Below the pieces are notes generated by a model. The model was given only the letters and a program-made list of their open reading frames with translations. It was not told the DNA's origin and searched no databases. Of a stretch of DNA of 64,000 nt, positions 17,664-26,029 are shown piece after piece. Source of the DNA: Anaerolineae bacterium (GTDB lineage Bacteria; Chloroflexota; Anaerolineae; Aggregatilineales; Phototrophicaceae); assembly GCA_020849765.1 (NCBI GenBank), contig JADLAY010000058.1, forward strand, positions 142,697 through 206,696, in the 5' to 3' direction. The position numbers and the translations under genes were made by a program. Position 1 is the stretch's first letter. Every line of letters begins with the position of its first letter.

Positions 17664-18890
17664 ATGAAACGCGTACTGAAGTTCGGCTTGTGGGGACTTG
17701 GGATTCTCGTGGTGCTGGTTTTGGGCGTGCTTGGCTATTTCGCGATCCGCTACTCGCCGGAGTTCGTCCGCCGCAGCATCGTGCTGGGCGACGCGGATGT
17801 CAACGACTATCAGCGCTTTCCCGAACGAACGATGAGCGCTGCGCCGGAGCCGTTTCACTTTGGCGAGCCGGACGATCCGGATGCCGCGGAGGCGAATGTC
17901 CGCGCCGCCTTCGAGGCCGACCCGATGGTCAGCGGCAATCTGGAGGATTTTCTCGCCTCGCTCGGCACGCAAGCCTTCATCGTCATTCAGGATGACACCG
18001 TCCTCTATGAGCGCTACTTCAACGGTGCGCAGCGCGATTCAATCGTGACCTCGTTTTCCACGGCCAAGTCGTTCGACTCGACGATGGTCGGCATCGCCAT
18101 CGAAGACGGGCTGATCGCGAGCATCGACGACCGGATCACAAACTATCTGCCGGAACTGGCCGTGCGCGATCCGCGTTTCAGTGACATCACCATTCGCCAC
18201 TTGCTCAACATGTCGTCCGGCATCAAGTACGTGGAGACGAGCTTTCTCAACGGCGACGATGCGCTCACCTATTACTTCCCCGATCTGCGCTCCCTGGCGC
18301 TCAACGAGACCTACATCGAAGAAGCGCCGGGCCAGCACTGGTTGTACAACAACTTCCATCCGCTGCTGATCGGCATGATCCTCGAACGGACGGTCGGCAT
18401 GCACGTCGCGGATTACCTGGAAGCGGAGATCTGGCAGCCGCTCGGCATGGAGTACGACGGTTCCTGGAGCCTGGATAGCGAGGCCACGGCCTTCGAGAAG
18501 ATGGAGAGCGGCATCAACGCTCGCGCCATCGACTTCGCCAAGTTGGGGCGCTTATATCTGAACGGCGGCGCCTGGGACGGGACACAGATCGTCCCGCAAG
18601 CGTGGGTCGACGCCGCCACTCGCATCGATCAAACGGTGGATCGCGCGGGCTATTACCCGGACTGGATGAATCCGCCCTTCGGCCAGGTCTATCACCAGCG
18701 GTTGTGGTGGGGCGTCCAGCAGGACGACGGCGCTTACGGCTTCAGCGCGATGGGTAATCACGGGCAATACATCTTCGTTTGGCCGGAAACCAACCTGATC
18801 GTTGTCCGCAATGGCGAACGCTACGGCCTGGACAGCGGCTTCGAATGGCTGCGCTGGTTTGCGCAGTCCGCCCAGCGGCTCGGAAGCTGA
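17664..18890 (+). CDS. Membrane-anchored beta-lactamase-like serine hydrolase
   Basis: The 408-residue protein begins with a membrane anchor (LWGLGILVVLVLGVLGYFAI) followed by a class C beta-lactamase/esterase domain. The catalytic SxxK is S132-T-A-K135, the YxN motif appears as LYNNFHP, and the third motif is represented by GNHGQYIFVW. It is probably an extracytoplasmic esterase or peptidase; penicillin hydrolysis is not implied. The ATG at 17664 is chosen because it begins the anchor; the frame is open further upstream, but that sequence is not protein-like. Its stop is 4 bases from the stop of yjjX. Confidence 0.87.
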   Translation: MKRVLKFGLWGLGILVVLVLGVLGYFAIRYSPEFVRRSIVLGDADVNDYQRFPERTMSAAPEPFHFGEPDDPDAAEANVRAAFEADPMVSGNLEDFLASLGTQAFIVIQDDTVLYERYFNGAQRDSIVTSFSTAKSFDSTMVGIAIEDGLIASIDDRITNYLPELAVRDPRFSDITIRHLLNMSSGIKYVETSFLNGDDALTYYFPDLRSLALNETYIEEAPGQHWLYNNFHPLLIGMILERTVGMHVADYLEAEIWQPLGMEYDGSWSLDSEATAFEKMESGINARAIDFAKLGRLYLNGGAWDGTQIVPQAWVDAATRIDQTVDRAGYYPDWMNPPFGQVYHQRLWWGVQQDDGAYGFSAMGNHGQYIFVWPETNLIVVRNGERYGLDSGFEWLRWFAQSAQRLGS

Positions 18891-18894
18891 CGAG

Positions 18895-19440
18895 TCAATC
18901 CGACGCCTGGCCGAAGCTCAGGCTCGCGTGCTTGAACGGGATCAGCGCCAGCACGACCGCGTGCGCGTAATACTCGATGCGGTCGATGGCGTCGTCCGTC
19001 AGTAGCCCGACCGAGCCGTTCTGCTGCTTGCTGTTCGAGCGCCCGAACACGGCGTCGTCCGCATGGCCGAGTTCCATGCCGTCGCGCACCAATCGCGCGA
19101 CTTCCTGCGGCAGGTAGAACGTGCCCGTGCGGCTCTTGCCCTCGCGCTCGCGGCCCAGGACGACGATCCAGGCGAAGGTTTGCATCTCGCCGTCGACGTC
19201 CGCGCAGCCGCCCTCGATGCCGACCCAGTAATCGGCCTCTGGCGCCAGCGCCCGCGCATTTACCGCGCGGTTGTACGCGCCTCGTGCGGTCTCCGCATCG
19301 CCCATCGGCTGGTCGCTGACGCCGGACTCCGCGCCGATGCCACGCACGTCGAATGTCTCGCCGGGGAACATGCGCGCGAAGCCCTGGCGCACGGACTCGA
19401 TCTTGACCGGGTTGGTCGAGGCGACGACGATGACGCTCAT
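18895..19440 (-). CDS. yjjX: Inosine/xanthosine triphosphatase
   Basis: This 181-residue DUF84-family enzyme should remove ITP and XTP from nucleotide pools. The family pattern is complete: VASTNPVKIESVRQGFARMFP, GVSDQPMGDAETARGAYNRA, WVGIEGG and a C-terminal NGSVGLLTDDAIDR. The reading frame is open far upstream, but the protein starts at the ATG at 19440, which shares one base with the stop of the CPBP protease gene. It is the last gene of a three-gene minus-strand operon with a GNAT and a CPBP protease. Confidence 0.92.
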   Translation of the reverse strand: MSVIVVASTNPVKIESVRQGFARMFPGETFDVRGIGAESGVSDQPMGDAETARGAYNRAVNARALAPEADYWVGIEGGCADVDGEMQTFAWIVVLGREREGKSRTGTFYLPQEVARLVRDGMELGHADDAVFGRSNSKQQNGSVGLLTDDAIDRIEYYAHAVVLALIPFKHASLSFGQASD

Positions 19441-20189
19441 CAGGTGCCCACCAGCAGCTTGAGCACGGCGAACAGGCCGAAGGCGGCGTGGGCGAAGATG
19501 GCGGCGCGCGTGCTGCCGGTGTAGGCGCGCACGGCCCCAATGATCAACCCGGCGACGAGCGGCGCCAGCAGCCCGTACCACAATGGCACGATGCCGCCTT
19601 CGGCATAAGCGGGCGGGTAAGCCAGGTAATGGAAGACACCGTAGATGAGCGCATTCAGCAGCCAGCCGAGCCAGCCACCGGCGACCGCCCGCAGCGACGG
19701 CCATGCCACCCCGCGGAAGACCAGCTCCTCGCCCAGCGGCTGCACGATCACCATGAAGGCGAAGATCAAGATCCAGTCGAGCACGTCCACCGCCGCGGGG
19801 TCGACGTTGACCAGTTCCGGCGCGCGGGCGAACACCTGCGTCAGCGCCAGCCCGATCAGATCGACGGCGATGGCCGCGCCGAGCGCGATGAACATCACGA
19901 ACGGCAGCGGGACGCCCTCCGAGCCCAGCCGCAGCACCGCGCGATCCTGCGGGCGGCGGCGCGCTTGCAGCACGTAGCCCGCCATCAGCACGCCGCCGAT
20001 CAGCCAGCCGACCAACTGGCTGCGCGCGCTGATGCCCATCGGGTCGGCAGGGTCGCTCAGCCAGGCGACGGCGATCAGCGTCCCGGCCAGGATGGCGACA
20101 AAGGCGAGGACAATCGTCAACAGGGCGCTTGAGAGCGTCCACGGCGGCGCGTCTTCGGCGGCGGCCAGCCGTTTGATCAAGGTGTTCAT
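19440..20189 (-). CDS. CPBP family intramembrane metalloprotease
   Basis: The 249-residue membrane protein has an Abi/CAAX-protease (CPBP) domain: EELVFRGVAWPSL supplies the EExxxR motif, YGVFHYLAYPPAY gives the FxxxH motif, and the helices between them are hydrophobic. Family members cleave or modify prenylated or bacteriocin-like peptides in the membrane; the substrate here is unknown. The start at 20189 overlaps the stop of the GNAT gene by one base and its stop overlaps the start of yjjX by one base. Confidence 0.88.
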   Translation of the reverse strand: MNTLIKRLAAAEDAPPWTLSSALLTIVLAFVAILAGTLIAVAWLSDPADPMGISARSQLVGWLIGGVLMAGYVLQARRRPQDRAVLRLGSEGVPLPFVMFIALGAAIAVDLIGLALTQVFARAPELVNVDPAAVDVLDWILIFAFMVIVQPLGEELVFRGVAWPSLRAVAGGWLGWLLNALIYGVFHYLAYPPAYAEGGIVPLWYGLLAPLVAGLIIGAVRAYTGSTRAAIFAHAAFGLFAVLKLLVGT

Positions 20190-20761
20190 CAGTCCGCTTT
20201 CTCCAACAGGCGCGCCATGATCAGGTTGTCGATGTACGCGCCATTCTGGTAGATCATGCGTCGTTTGCGGCCTTCGTGATCGAAGCCGTATTTCTGGTAC
20301 AGGTGGATGGCGCGCGCATTCCCGGCGTAAACCTCCAACTCGATGCGCAGCACGGCGGGCGAGGCTTCGGCCCAGGCCATGCAGGCGTCCATCAACGCTT
20401 TGCCGACGCCCTGGTCGCGCCAGTCCTTGCGCACGTACATGCCCAGGCTCGTCACGTGATGATCCGCCGCCAGCGTGCCACCCGCGCACGTCAGCGCGCC
20501 GATCATGCCCTCGTCATCCGTCTCGGCAATCAGGAAGCACGAATTCTCCGATTCGTTCACGTCGTAGATGCGCCCGGCGATCCGTTCGACCGGCGGGTCG
20601 AATTCTTCCGGTGCGTACGGCGTATCGACCGGCGGCTGCTCGATCAGGACGCTGCGAATCAGGTCGATGTAGCCCTGCGCGTCGCTCTCGATGGCCGGGC
20701 GGATGCGGAATGACGACAACGGTCTGCTCCCTGGATTGAATGCGTGTCCGCGTGTTTCCAC
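20189..20761 (-). CDS. GNAT family N-acetyltransferase
   Basis: The 190-residue protein carries a complete GNAT fold: FRIRPAIESDAQGYIDLI at the N terminus, IGALTCAGGTLAADHHVTSL, the acetyl-CoA loop VRKDWRDQGVGKALMDACMA, and AIHLYQKYGFDHEGRKRR at the end. It resembles RimI/YhhY-like acetyltransferases, whose targets vary. It is the first gene of the operon with the CPBP protease and yjjX. The first residues may be untranslated, since the conserved domain starts about 16 residues in. Confidence 0.85.
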   Translation of the reverse strand: METRGHAFNPGSRPLSSFRIRPAIESDAQGYIDLIRSVLIEQPPVDTPYAPEEFDPPVERIAGRIYDVNESENSCFLIAETDDEGMIGALTCAGGTLAADHHVTSLGMYVRKDWRDQGVGKALMDACMAWAEASPAVLRIELEVYAGNARAIHLYQKYGFDHEGRKRRMIYQNGAYIDNLIMARLLEKAD

Positions 20762-20787
20762 GTCCCCGCAAAACGTTTGGCGGCGGC

Positions 20788-20865
20788 GGGCGAGATATAT
20801 CTCGCCCGTACAAATGCGGGGCCTCCTGTAGGGACGGCATTCTTGCCGTCCGCCGCCACCGCCAT
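20788..20865. repeat. Tail-to-tail GTAGGG-family hairpins
   Basis: GGGCGAGATATATCTCGCCC is a perfect 20-base palindrome followed by GTACAA; 12 bases later CTGTAGGGACGGCAT pairs with TGCCGTCCG. The centre GATATATC is shared with the palindrome at 5925-5954. Confidence 0.8.
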
Positions 20866-21003
20866 TTGCACGGATCGGTGAATCGATTGCGCCGGAAATT
20901 ATACCCCGCCGCGCCGCGCACGGGCGATCCTCCGTCGCGGCCCGCGTGGGTGCGCATCACGATGCGCCGGATGCCCACATGCATCAATGAAACCGAGGCG
21001 CGA

Positions 21004-21054
21004 TGTAGGGGCGTCGCCCAGGGTGGGCAAGGCAGCGCCTTGCCCCTACATGGG
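21004..21054. repeat. GTAGGGGC/GCCCCTAC-tipped element
   Basis: TGTAGGGGC and its inverse GCCCCTACA bound about 50 bases that include GGGCAAGGC/GCCTTGCCC. The element at 59361-59415 has the same ends and shares both internal stems in a different order. Confidence 0.8.
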
Positions 21055-21176
21055 GTCTGCAGATTGACGCTGCTTAACAAAGGAATCGACCATTCTTAGC
21101 CTGGACATCATCCATTCTACCTGTCTGGATCAGTACGATCGGTGGAGTGTTTCCGCAAGGCAAAGGCATAGAATAT

Positions 21177-21905
21177 ATGGTGAAGTGGACCGGGCGCGCC
21201 GACCTGCACATGCATACCAATGTCAGCGATGGCGTCCACAGTGTGCAGCAAGTGCTGGATTACGTCTCGCAGCAAACGCGCCTTGACGTGATCGCGATCA
21301 CGGATCACGACCGGTTGGACGCGAGTCTGTGGGCGTATGAGCGGCGCGCGAACTATCCGTTCGACATCGTTCCCGGCGTCGAAGTCACGAGTGCGGATGG
21401 GCATGTGCTCGCCCTGTGGGTGACGCAGCCGGTTCCCAAAGGGTTGTCGCTGGCGGAGACCGCCGCCGCCATTCATGAGCAGGATGGCATCGCCGTTCTG
21501 GCCCATCCGTTGGAGCCGACGATTGCGCCGCACAATTTCCTGCGCTACCTGACGCAACCATCGGTGTTAATACAGGCGAACATCGATGCGGTCGAAGTCA
21601 TGAATGCGGGAGCGTTCACGCCGGGCTGCAACTGGCTGGCACAGCGTGCGTATAGAAATATAGGGTTGCCGGTCGTTGGCAACAGCGATGCGCACATGAT
21701 CGCCAGCATTGGAAGTGGCTTCACCTGGTTTGCCGGGCGCACCGCTGCTGATTTGCGCATGGCGCTTGCACTGGGGCAGACTGCTGCCGAGGGAACACCA
21801 TGGCCAATCACTACCTATTTGAGGCTCTTACACATTTCGATCCAGCAGAGGCGCAGCGCGTTTTTGGCGACGAGGTCGACCTACGTCCCCCAGACCCGGC
21901 CATAG
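21177..21905 (+). CDS. PHP-domain metal-dependent phosphoesterase
   Basis: The 242-residue protein starts with the PHP motif ADLHMHTNVSDGVHSV, then AITDHDRLDAS, VPGVEVTSADGHVLAL, VLAHPLEP and GNSDAHMI, the usual set of metal-binding histidines and aspartates. Close relatives include nucleoside 3',5'-bisphosphate phosphatases and TrpH-like enzymes, but the substrate cannot be named. The ATG at 21177 is preferred to a GTG at 21147. The last 35 codons overlap the next gene in another frame; this tail (TPWPITTYLRLL) still looks like the end of a PHP protein. Confidence 0.85.
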   Translation: MVKWTGRADLHMHTNVSDGVHSVQQVLDYVSQQTRLDVIAITDHDRLDASLWAYERRANYPFDIVPGVEVTSADGHVLALWVTQPVPKGLSLAETAAAIHEQDGIAVLAHPLEPTIAPHNFLRYLTQPSVLIQANIDAVEVMNAGAFTPGCNWLAQRAYRNIGLPVVGNSDAHMIASIGSGFTWFAGRTAADLRMALALGQTAAEGTPWPITTYLRLLHISIQQRRSAFLATRSTYVPQTRP

Positions 21906-23095
21906 AACTCGCGCCCGTCAAACGGGTGGCTCTGTTCGCCGAGGCATTCCTGCCCAAGGTCGATGGAGTCTCCAAGACGGCCTATCTCACCCTCCATTAT
22001 TTGAAGCAAACCGGGCGTGACGTGCTCGTCTTCGCGCCGGATATTTCGCCGCATTCGATCGGCGATACCCAGGTGATCCCGCTGCCGTCGCTCGGCCTGC
22101 CACAGGCGCCGGAGACGCGCATCGCCATCCCACACCCGACGATCAACCAGTATCTCGACGAGTTCCAGCCGGATCTGATCCATCTGTTCAGCCCGGCGCT
22201 GATGTCCGTCAGCGGCATGACGGCGGGCCGCCAGCGCCAGATCCCCGTCATCGCCAACTACCAGACGGATCTGCCGGGCTACACCAACGCCTACGGCCTG
22301 CCCATCTTCGGCCAGATCATGCGCGACTGGCTGCGCTACATCCACAACGGCTGCCACCTGACGCTGGCGCCCTCGCGCTGGACGATGAATGAACTTCAGG
22401 ATTGGGGCTTCCGCCGTCTGCGCCGCTGGGGGCGCGGTGTCCACAGCGTGCGCTTCAACCCGGCGCATCACAGTGACGAATGGCGTGCGCGCCTGCTCAA
22501 CGGGCGCCCGCAGGACTCGCTGCTCTGCATCTACGTCGGGCGGCTGGCGACGGAAAAGCGCGTCGATCTGCTGCTCGAAACGGCGCGTACGCCCGGCATC
22601 GCCCTGACCATCATCGGCGATGGCGCCATGCGCCCGGAACTGGAAGCCCTGTTCGCCGGGACGGGCACCCACTTCACCGGCTACCTCTACGGCGATCAGT
22701 TGGCGCAGGCCTTCGCCAGCGCCGACGCCTTCATGTTCACCGGCGGCCACGAGACGTTCGGCCAGGTCGTTCAGGAGGCGATGGCCTCCGGCCTGCCGCC
22801 GATCATCATCAACCAGGGCGGCATCACCGATCTGGTGCGGGATGGCGTCAACGGCTTCATCTGCCCGCCCGATCCGCACGCTTTTGCCCTTGCCGCGCAG
22901 ACCCTGCTCGAAAACGAGTCGCTGCGCCAGCAGATGGCTGCCGCGTCGCGCCGCATGGCCGAGGCGCGCCCGTGGGAAGTGCTCATGGGCGAACTCGAAG
23001 GCCATTACCGCGAGGCGCACGCCATGAACGAGCGCTTCAAGCGTCGCTATGGCCAGCCGACCACCCGCCCGATCTGGTTCGGCTGGGGCCGCTAG
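21800..23095 (+). CDS. GT4 family glycosyltransferase
   Basis: This 431-residue protein is a GT-B retaining glycosyltransferase of the MgtA/PimB/SqdX type. Residues 1-40 are an unusual acidic extension; the Rossmann start VALFAEAFLPKVDGVSKT follows. Other motifs are PDLIHLFSPALM, CIYVGRLATEKRVDLL, and the donor-binding GHETFGQVVQEAMASGLPPI. Likely products are glycolipids or a cell-surface glycan. A GAGGGA 6 bases before the ATG at 21800 supports that start although it lies 106 bases inside the PHP gene. A terminator follows at 23127. Confidence 0.88.
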   Translation: MANHYLFEALTHFDPAEAQRVFGDEVDLRPPDPAIELAPVKRVALFAEAFLPKVDGVSKTAYLTLHYLKQTGRDVLVFAPDISPHSIGDTQVIPLPSLGLPQAPETRIAIPHPTINQYLDEFQPDLIHLFSPALMSVSGMTAGRQRQIPVIANYQTDLPGYTNAYGLPIFGQIMRDWLRYIHNGCHLTLAPSRWTMNELQDWGFRRLRRWGRGVHSVRFNPAHHSDEWRARLLNGRPQDSLLCIYVGRLATEKRVDLLLETARTPGIALTIIGDGAMRPELEALFAGTGTHFTGYLYGDQLAQAFASADAFMFTGGHETFGQVVQEAMASGLPPIIINQGGITDLVRDGVNGFICPPDPHAFALAAQTLLENESLRQQMAAASRRMAEARPWEVLMGELEGHYREAHAMNERFKRRYGQPTTRPIWFGWGR

Positions 23096-23126
23096 CTCCT
23101 CGTAACGCTGGGCAAGAATCATCAAG

Positions 23127-23159
23127 AAAGGGCCTCTGTCGTTTGACAGGGGCCTTTTT
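23127..23159 (+). terminator. Rho-independent terminator after the GT4 gene
   Basis: GGGCCTCTGTC and GACAGGGGCC pair across a short TTT-containing loop with a single G-U, and TTTTT follows. It lies 32 bases behind the stop codon. Confidence 0.85.
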
Positions 23160-23303
23160 GCGTCTGAATGGGCCGGTCGTTCATCGTGCAAGCCCCCATC
23201 TGGCTCATGTGCAGCCGGGACGCATCGGCTACGGTGAGAACAGGACGGTCATCTCTCACGAGGCCGTTTGACTTTTGCTGAGACTGTCAGAGGTGTAAGT
23301 CTA

Positions 23304-23843
23304 ATGGATCACGAGATGGATCACGAAAGGAAGATGAGTTACCGGACGTTCGCGGCCATGATCGTCACGTCGATGGTAGTCATGTTCGTCTTCATGTATC
23401 TGAATACATATGCGCTGGCCCACGTGCGCTTTAGCGAGACGCGCCTGTACATGACGCTGATCATGGGCGCGGCGATGGCTGTGATCATGCTCAGCTTCAT
23501 GCGCGGCATGTACACCAACCGGCGGCTCAACCTCGCCATCTACGTCGGCAGCGCGATCGTGTTTGTGGTCGCGCTCTTCCTCGTCCGCAGCCAGATCCTG
23601 GTCGGCGATGCGTCCTACATGCGCGCCATGATCCCACATCACTCGATCGCGATTCTGACCAGCGAAAACGCCCAGATTGAGGATCTACGCGTGCGCGAGC
23701 TGGCGGATGGCATCATCGAAGCGCAGCGCCGAGAGATAGACGAAATGGATTGGCTGCTGAACGACATTGCCGAAAACGGCATCGCCTCGACTGAGGATGA
23801 GGCAAACGCTCGTCCCGTACCCGAATTCGACGCCCAACCATAG
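23304..23843 (+). CDS. DUF305-containing membrane protein
   Basis: The 179-residue protein starts with a basic, methionine-rich segment, has three hydrophobic helices (MIVTSMVVMFVFMYL, LIMGAAMAVIMLSFM, LAIYVGSAIVFVVALFLV) and ends in a DUF305-type ferritin-like helical bundle (YMRAMIPHHSIAILTSENAQ, ADGIIEAQRREIDEMDWLL). The MIPHHS and E...E residues are typical of this family, which is often linked to copper handling; the role here is inferred. I use the ATG at 23304; a TTG at 23268 is also in frame. No copper genes are adjacent. Confidence 0.85.
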   Translation: MDHEMDHERKMSYRTFAAMIVTSMVVMFVFMYLNTYALAHVRFSETRLYMTLIMGAAMAVIMLSFMRGMYTNRRLNLAIYVGSAIVFVVALFLVRSQILVGDASYMRAMIPHHSIAILTSENAQIEDLRVRELADGIIEAQRREIDEMDWLLNDIAENGIASTEDEANARPVPEFDAQP

Positions 23844-23886
23844 ACGTGGGGGCTTGGCGTCGCAGGGGTTTGGCGTCGCCAAACCC

Positions 23887-25965
23887 CTACTCGCCGACGT
23901 GAACCGTCCCGACGACGGCGTAATCCAACCCGCTCGCCGGGGCGCTGACGCCGAGGCGCTCGTGTGATGCCGTCTCGTAGAGGCCCAGTGCGATTTGATA
24001 GTCCCCCGCGGGCACCTCCGCCGGGATCGCCAGCGCCGCCGGTTGGATGATGATCTCATCCGCCCGCCAGGTCGGCGGCGGGCTGCTCGGACACAGCGGC
24101 ACATCCGCCTGCGCCCACAACTCACCGCCCTCGTACGGCGTCGGGTCGCCATATAGGTGCGCGAACAGCGTGTACTCGCGGTCGAGCGGAACCTGCGCGC
24201 GCACGAGCAGATCGAGCGGGATCGTCTCGCCGGGTGTGACGTGCGCCGGGGGATCGGCGCTCAGGCTGACGGCCAGCCGCTCACCGAAGGTGATCATCTC
24301 TTGCTCGAACAACGTTCGCTCCGGCTGCGCGCGGTAAATGGCGTAGCGATCCTCGTCGTCTGGCGCGACCCAGTCCGTCGCCGTCACCGATGCCCAAGGT
24401 GACAGCGCCTGCGCGAACGACGCGTCGAACATCGTCAGCGCGAAGTAATACGCCTCCGCTGCATCGGGCAGGCGCAGGCAGTCCGCCCGCTCGAAGGCGC
24501 TGACCGGGCGCGGGGCCAGCGCGTCGAGGCGCAGCCGCAGCACGGGATGTGCTGGCGTGAAGGGCGAGAAGTAGACCGGCGCATCCGGTGGCGCGTGCGC
24601 GGCGATGGCGTCGATGCCGCGGTAGATGTGCTGCTCCATCGGCAAGAACAGATCCGGACTGCGTACCCAGGTAGCGAAATCGCGTGAGGTCGCCATGCCC
24701 GCCCAGCCGATCAGCACAACGGGCAGCAACAGCGCCAGCGCTCGCCAGGAGATACCGTTTGTACCGGCGGCGGATGCGCTGTTGTCCGTCCCCATTCGCC
24801 TCGTAGGGACGCCATTCTTGGCGTCCGTCCCCCGAATCTGCGCGGGCAGGCGCAACCCGCCCAACATCGTCTCCAGCCACGCCGCGCCCAGCCCGACGAT
24901 CAGCGCCAGCGGCACGATCAGCCCGACCGCGCGCAGTGGCTTGAGGGCGTCGGTCGTCAGCAGCGCCGGGGCCAGCGACGCGCCGGTCAGCAGGGCGATC
25001 AAGATCGCTGCCAATCGCCATCTATCGCTGCGAATCGCGCTCCATACCAGCCACACAACGCCAAGCGCCGCCAGCAGCGCCAGCGGCAGATCCAGAATCG
25101 GTCTGCCGGGCAGCGTGTAAGCGACGTCGTCCGAGCCGTGCACGATCAGCGCGCGCGCCCACAGCGCCACGTTGTCGATCAATGCGCCGATGCTGCCGAT
25201 GGCGACCTGCTCGCTGCGCTGCCCGGCCAACCCCGGATTCGCCAGCAGGTAGCCGATCAGCGGCAGCGCGATCACCGCAGCGACGGCCAGCGCGATCAAT
25301 GGCCCGGAGGCTGTCGAGCGTCTGCGCCGGGCGTCGATCCAGCACCAGAGCAGCAGCAGAACTCCGACCGCGATCCACGCGCGCGCGGCGATGTAGGTAT
25401 AGGCCAGCAGGCCGAGCCAAACTCCCGCGGCGATCCAGCGCCGCCGCGTTTCCCTGCGCCATGCTCGCAGCAGAGCCACGAACGCCAGCGCCCCGATCAA
25501 CGGGTAGAGATGCGCGCGGAACGCCTGATGCCCGGCCACGTCCGCCCAGAACAGGACGGCCAGCGCCGCCGCTCCCCAGATGCCCGCCCGCCAACCGAAC
25601 AGCTCCCGCCCCAGGCGATAGGTCGCCGCGACGGTCAGCACGCCGGTGAAGAAAGCGACCAGGCGCAGCGCAAACGCGTTCGCGCCGAAGACCGCCAGCG
25701 ATGGCGCCAGGAGGTACATCCACAGGCTTTCGCGCCCGAAGTTCTCCGGGAAAAACGGCGTCAGCCGCGGCTGGTGGACGAGCGACAGCGCATCGACGCC
25801 GTAGTAGGCCTCGTCGTAATGCGCCATGTCGAACATCAGGTGCAAGTCCTGCGCGCGCAATGCGGCGGCGAGCAGCAGGACGGCGATCAGCGCCCATAGG
25901 CGGCGGGCATTGGTCTTATTCGCGAGCGGAGAAGCTATGCTATCATGATCGTGCTGTCGGGGCAT
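23887..25965 (-). CDS. GT-C (family 39-like) membrane glycosyltransferase
   Basis: The 692-residue protein has an N-terminal ArnT/PMT-type membrane domain with FDMAHYDEAYYGVDAL, where the DE pair is the expected catalytic site, followed by FFPENFGRESLWMYLLAP and some ten hydrophobic helices. The last 200 residues are an extracytoplasmic beta-rich domain (PLDREYTLFAHLYGDPTPYEGG) like that at the end of the 51132-53831 protein. Codons around 377-390 are made of a GTAGGG-family repeat (24797-24836), read in frame as part of a loop. The ATG at 25965 avoids an unlikely 42-residue extension and leaves 64 bases to the divergent decarboxylase gene. Confidence 0.85.
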   Translation of the reverse strand: MPRQHDHDSIASPLANKTNARRLWALIAVLLLAAALRAQDLHLMFDMAHYDEAYYGVDALSLVHQPRLTPFFPENFGRESLWMYLLAPSLAVFGANAFALRLVAFFTGVLTVAATYRLGRELFGWRAGIWGAAALAVLFWADVAGHQAFRAHLYPLIGALAFVALLRAWRRETRRRWIAAGVWLGLLAYTYIAARAWIAVGVLLLLWCWIDARRRRSTASGPLIALAVAAVIALPLIGYLLANPGLAGQRSEQVAIGSIGALIDNVALWARALIVHGSDDVAYTLPGRPILDLPLALLAALGVVWLVWSAIRSDRWRLAAILIALLTGASLAPALLTTDALKPLRAVGLIVPLALIVGLGAAWLETMLGGLRLPAQIRGTDAKNGVPTRRMGTDNSASAAGTNGISWRALALLLPVVLIGWAGMATSRDFATWVRSPDLFLPMEQHIYRGIDAIAAHAPPDAPVYFSPFTPAHPVLRLRLDALAPRPVSAFERADCLRLPDAAEAYYFALTMFDASFAQALSPWASVTATDWVAPDDEDRYAIYRAQPERTLFEQEMITFGERLAVSLSADPPAHVTPGETIPLDLLVRAQVPLDREYTLFAHLYGDPTPYEGGELWAQADVPLCPSSPPPTWRADEIIIQPAALAIPAEVPAGDYQIALGLYETASHERLGVSAPASGLDYAVVGTVHVGE
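24797..24836. repeat. GTAGGG-family hairpin inside a coding sequence
   Basis: TCGTAGGGACGCCATTCTTG then GCGTCCGTCCC repeats the intergenic elements at 41588-41612 and 47873-47903, but here lies within the GT-C gene and stays in frame, encoding the segment GTDAKNGVPTRR. Confidence 0.85.
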
Positions 25966-26029
25966 TCGTCGCTCTGAACTGTTGCAAGCGGCGCAAATTT
26001 CGCCACGTTTTTCGCGAAGGATGGAACTA

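Larger units (their letters stand above)
20762..21176. other. Intergenic region made of palindromic repeats
   Basis: The 415-base divergent region between the GNAT operon and the PHP gene has no supported gene. It contains GTAGGG-family elements at 20788-20865 and 21004-21054. The rest is unremarkable, and no convincing promoter was found. Confidence 0.65.

Noticed and set aside
18895..20142. 415-codon frame covering yjjX and half of the CPBP gene
   Set aside because: Only the last 181 codons have a recognisable protein; the upstream part is the shadow of the CPBP gene in another frame.
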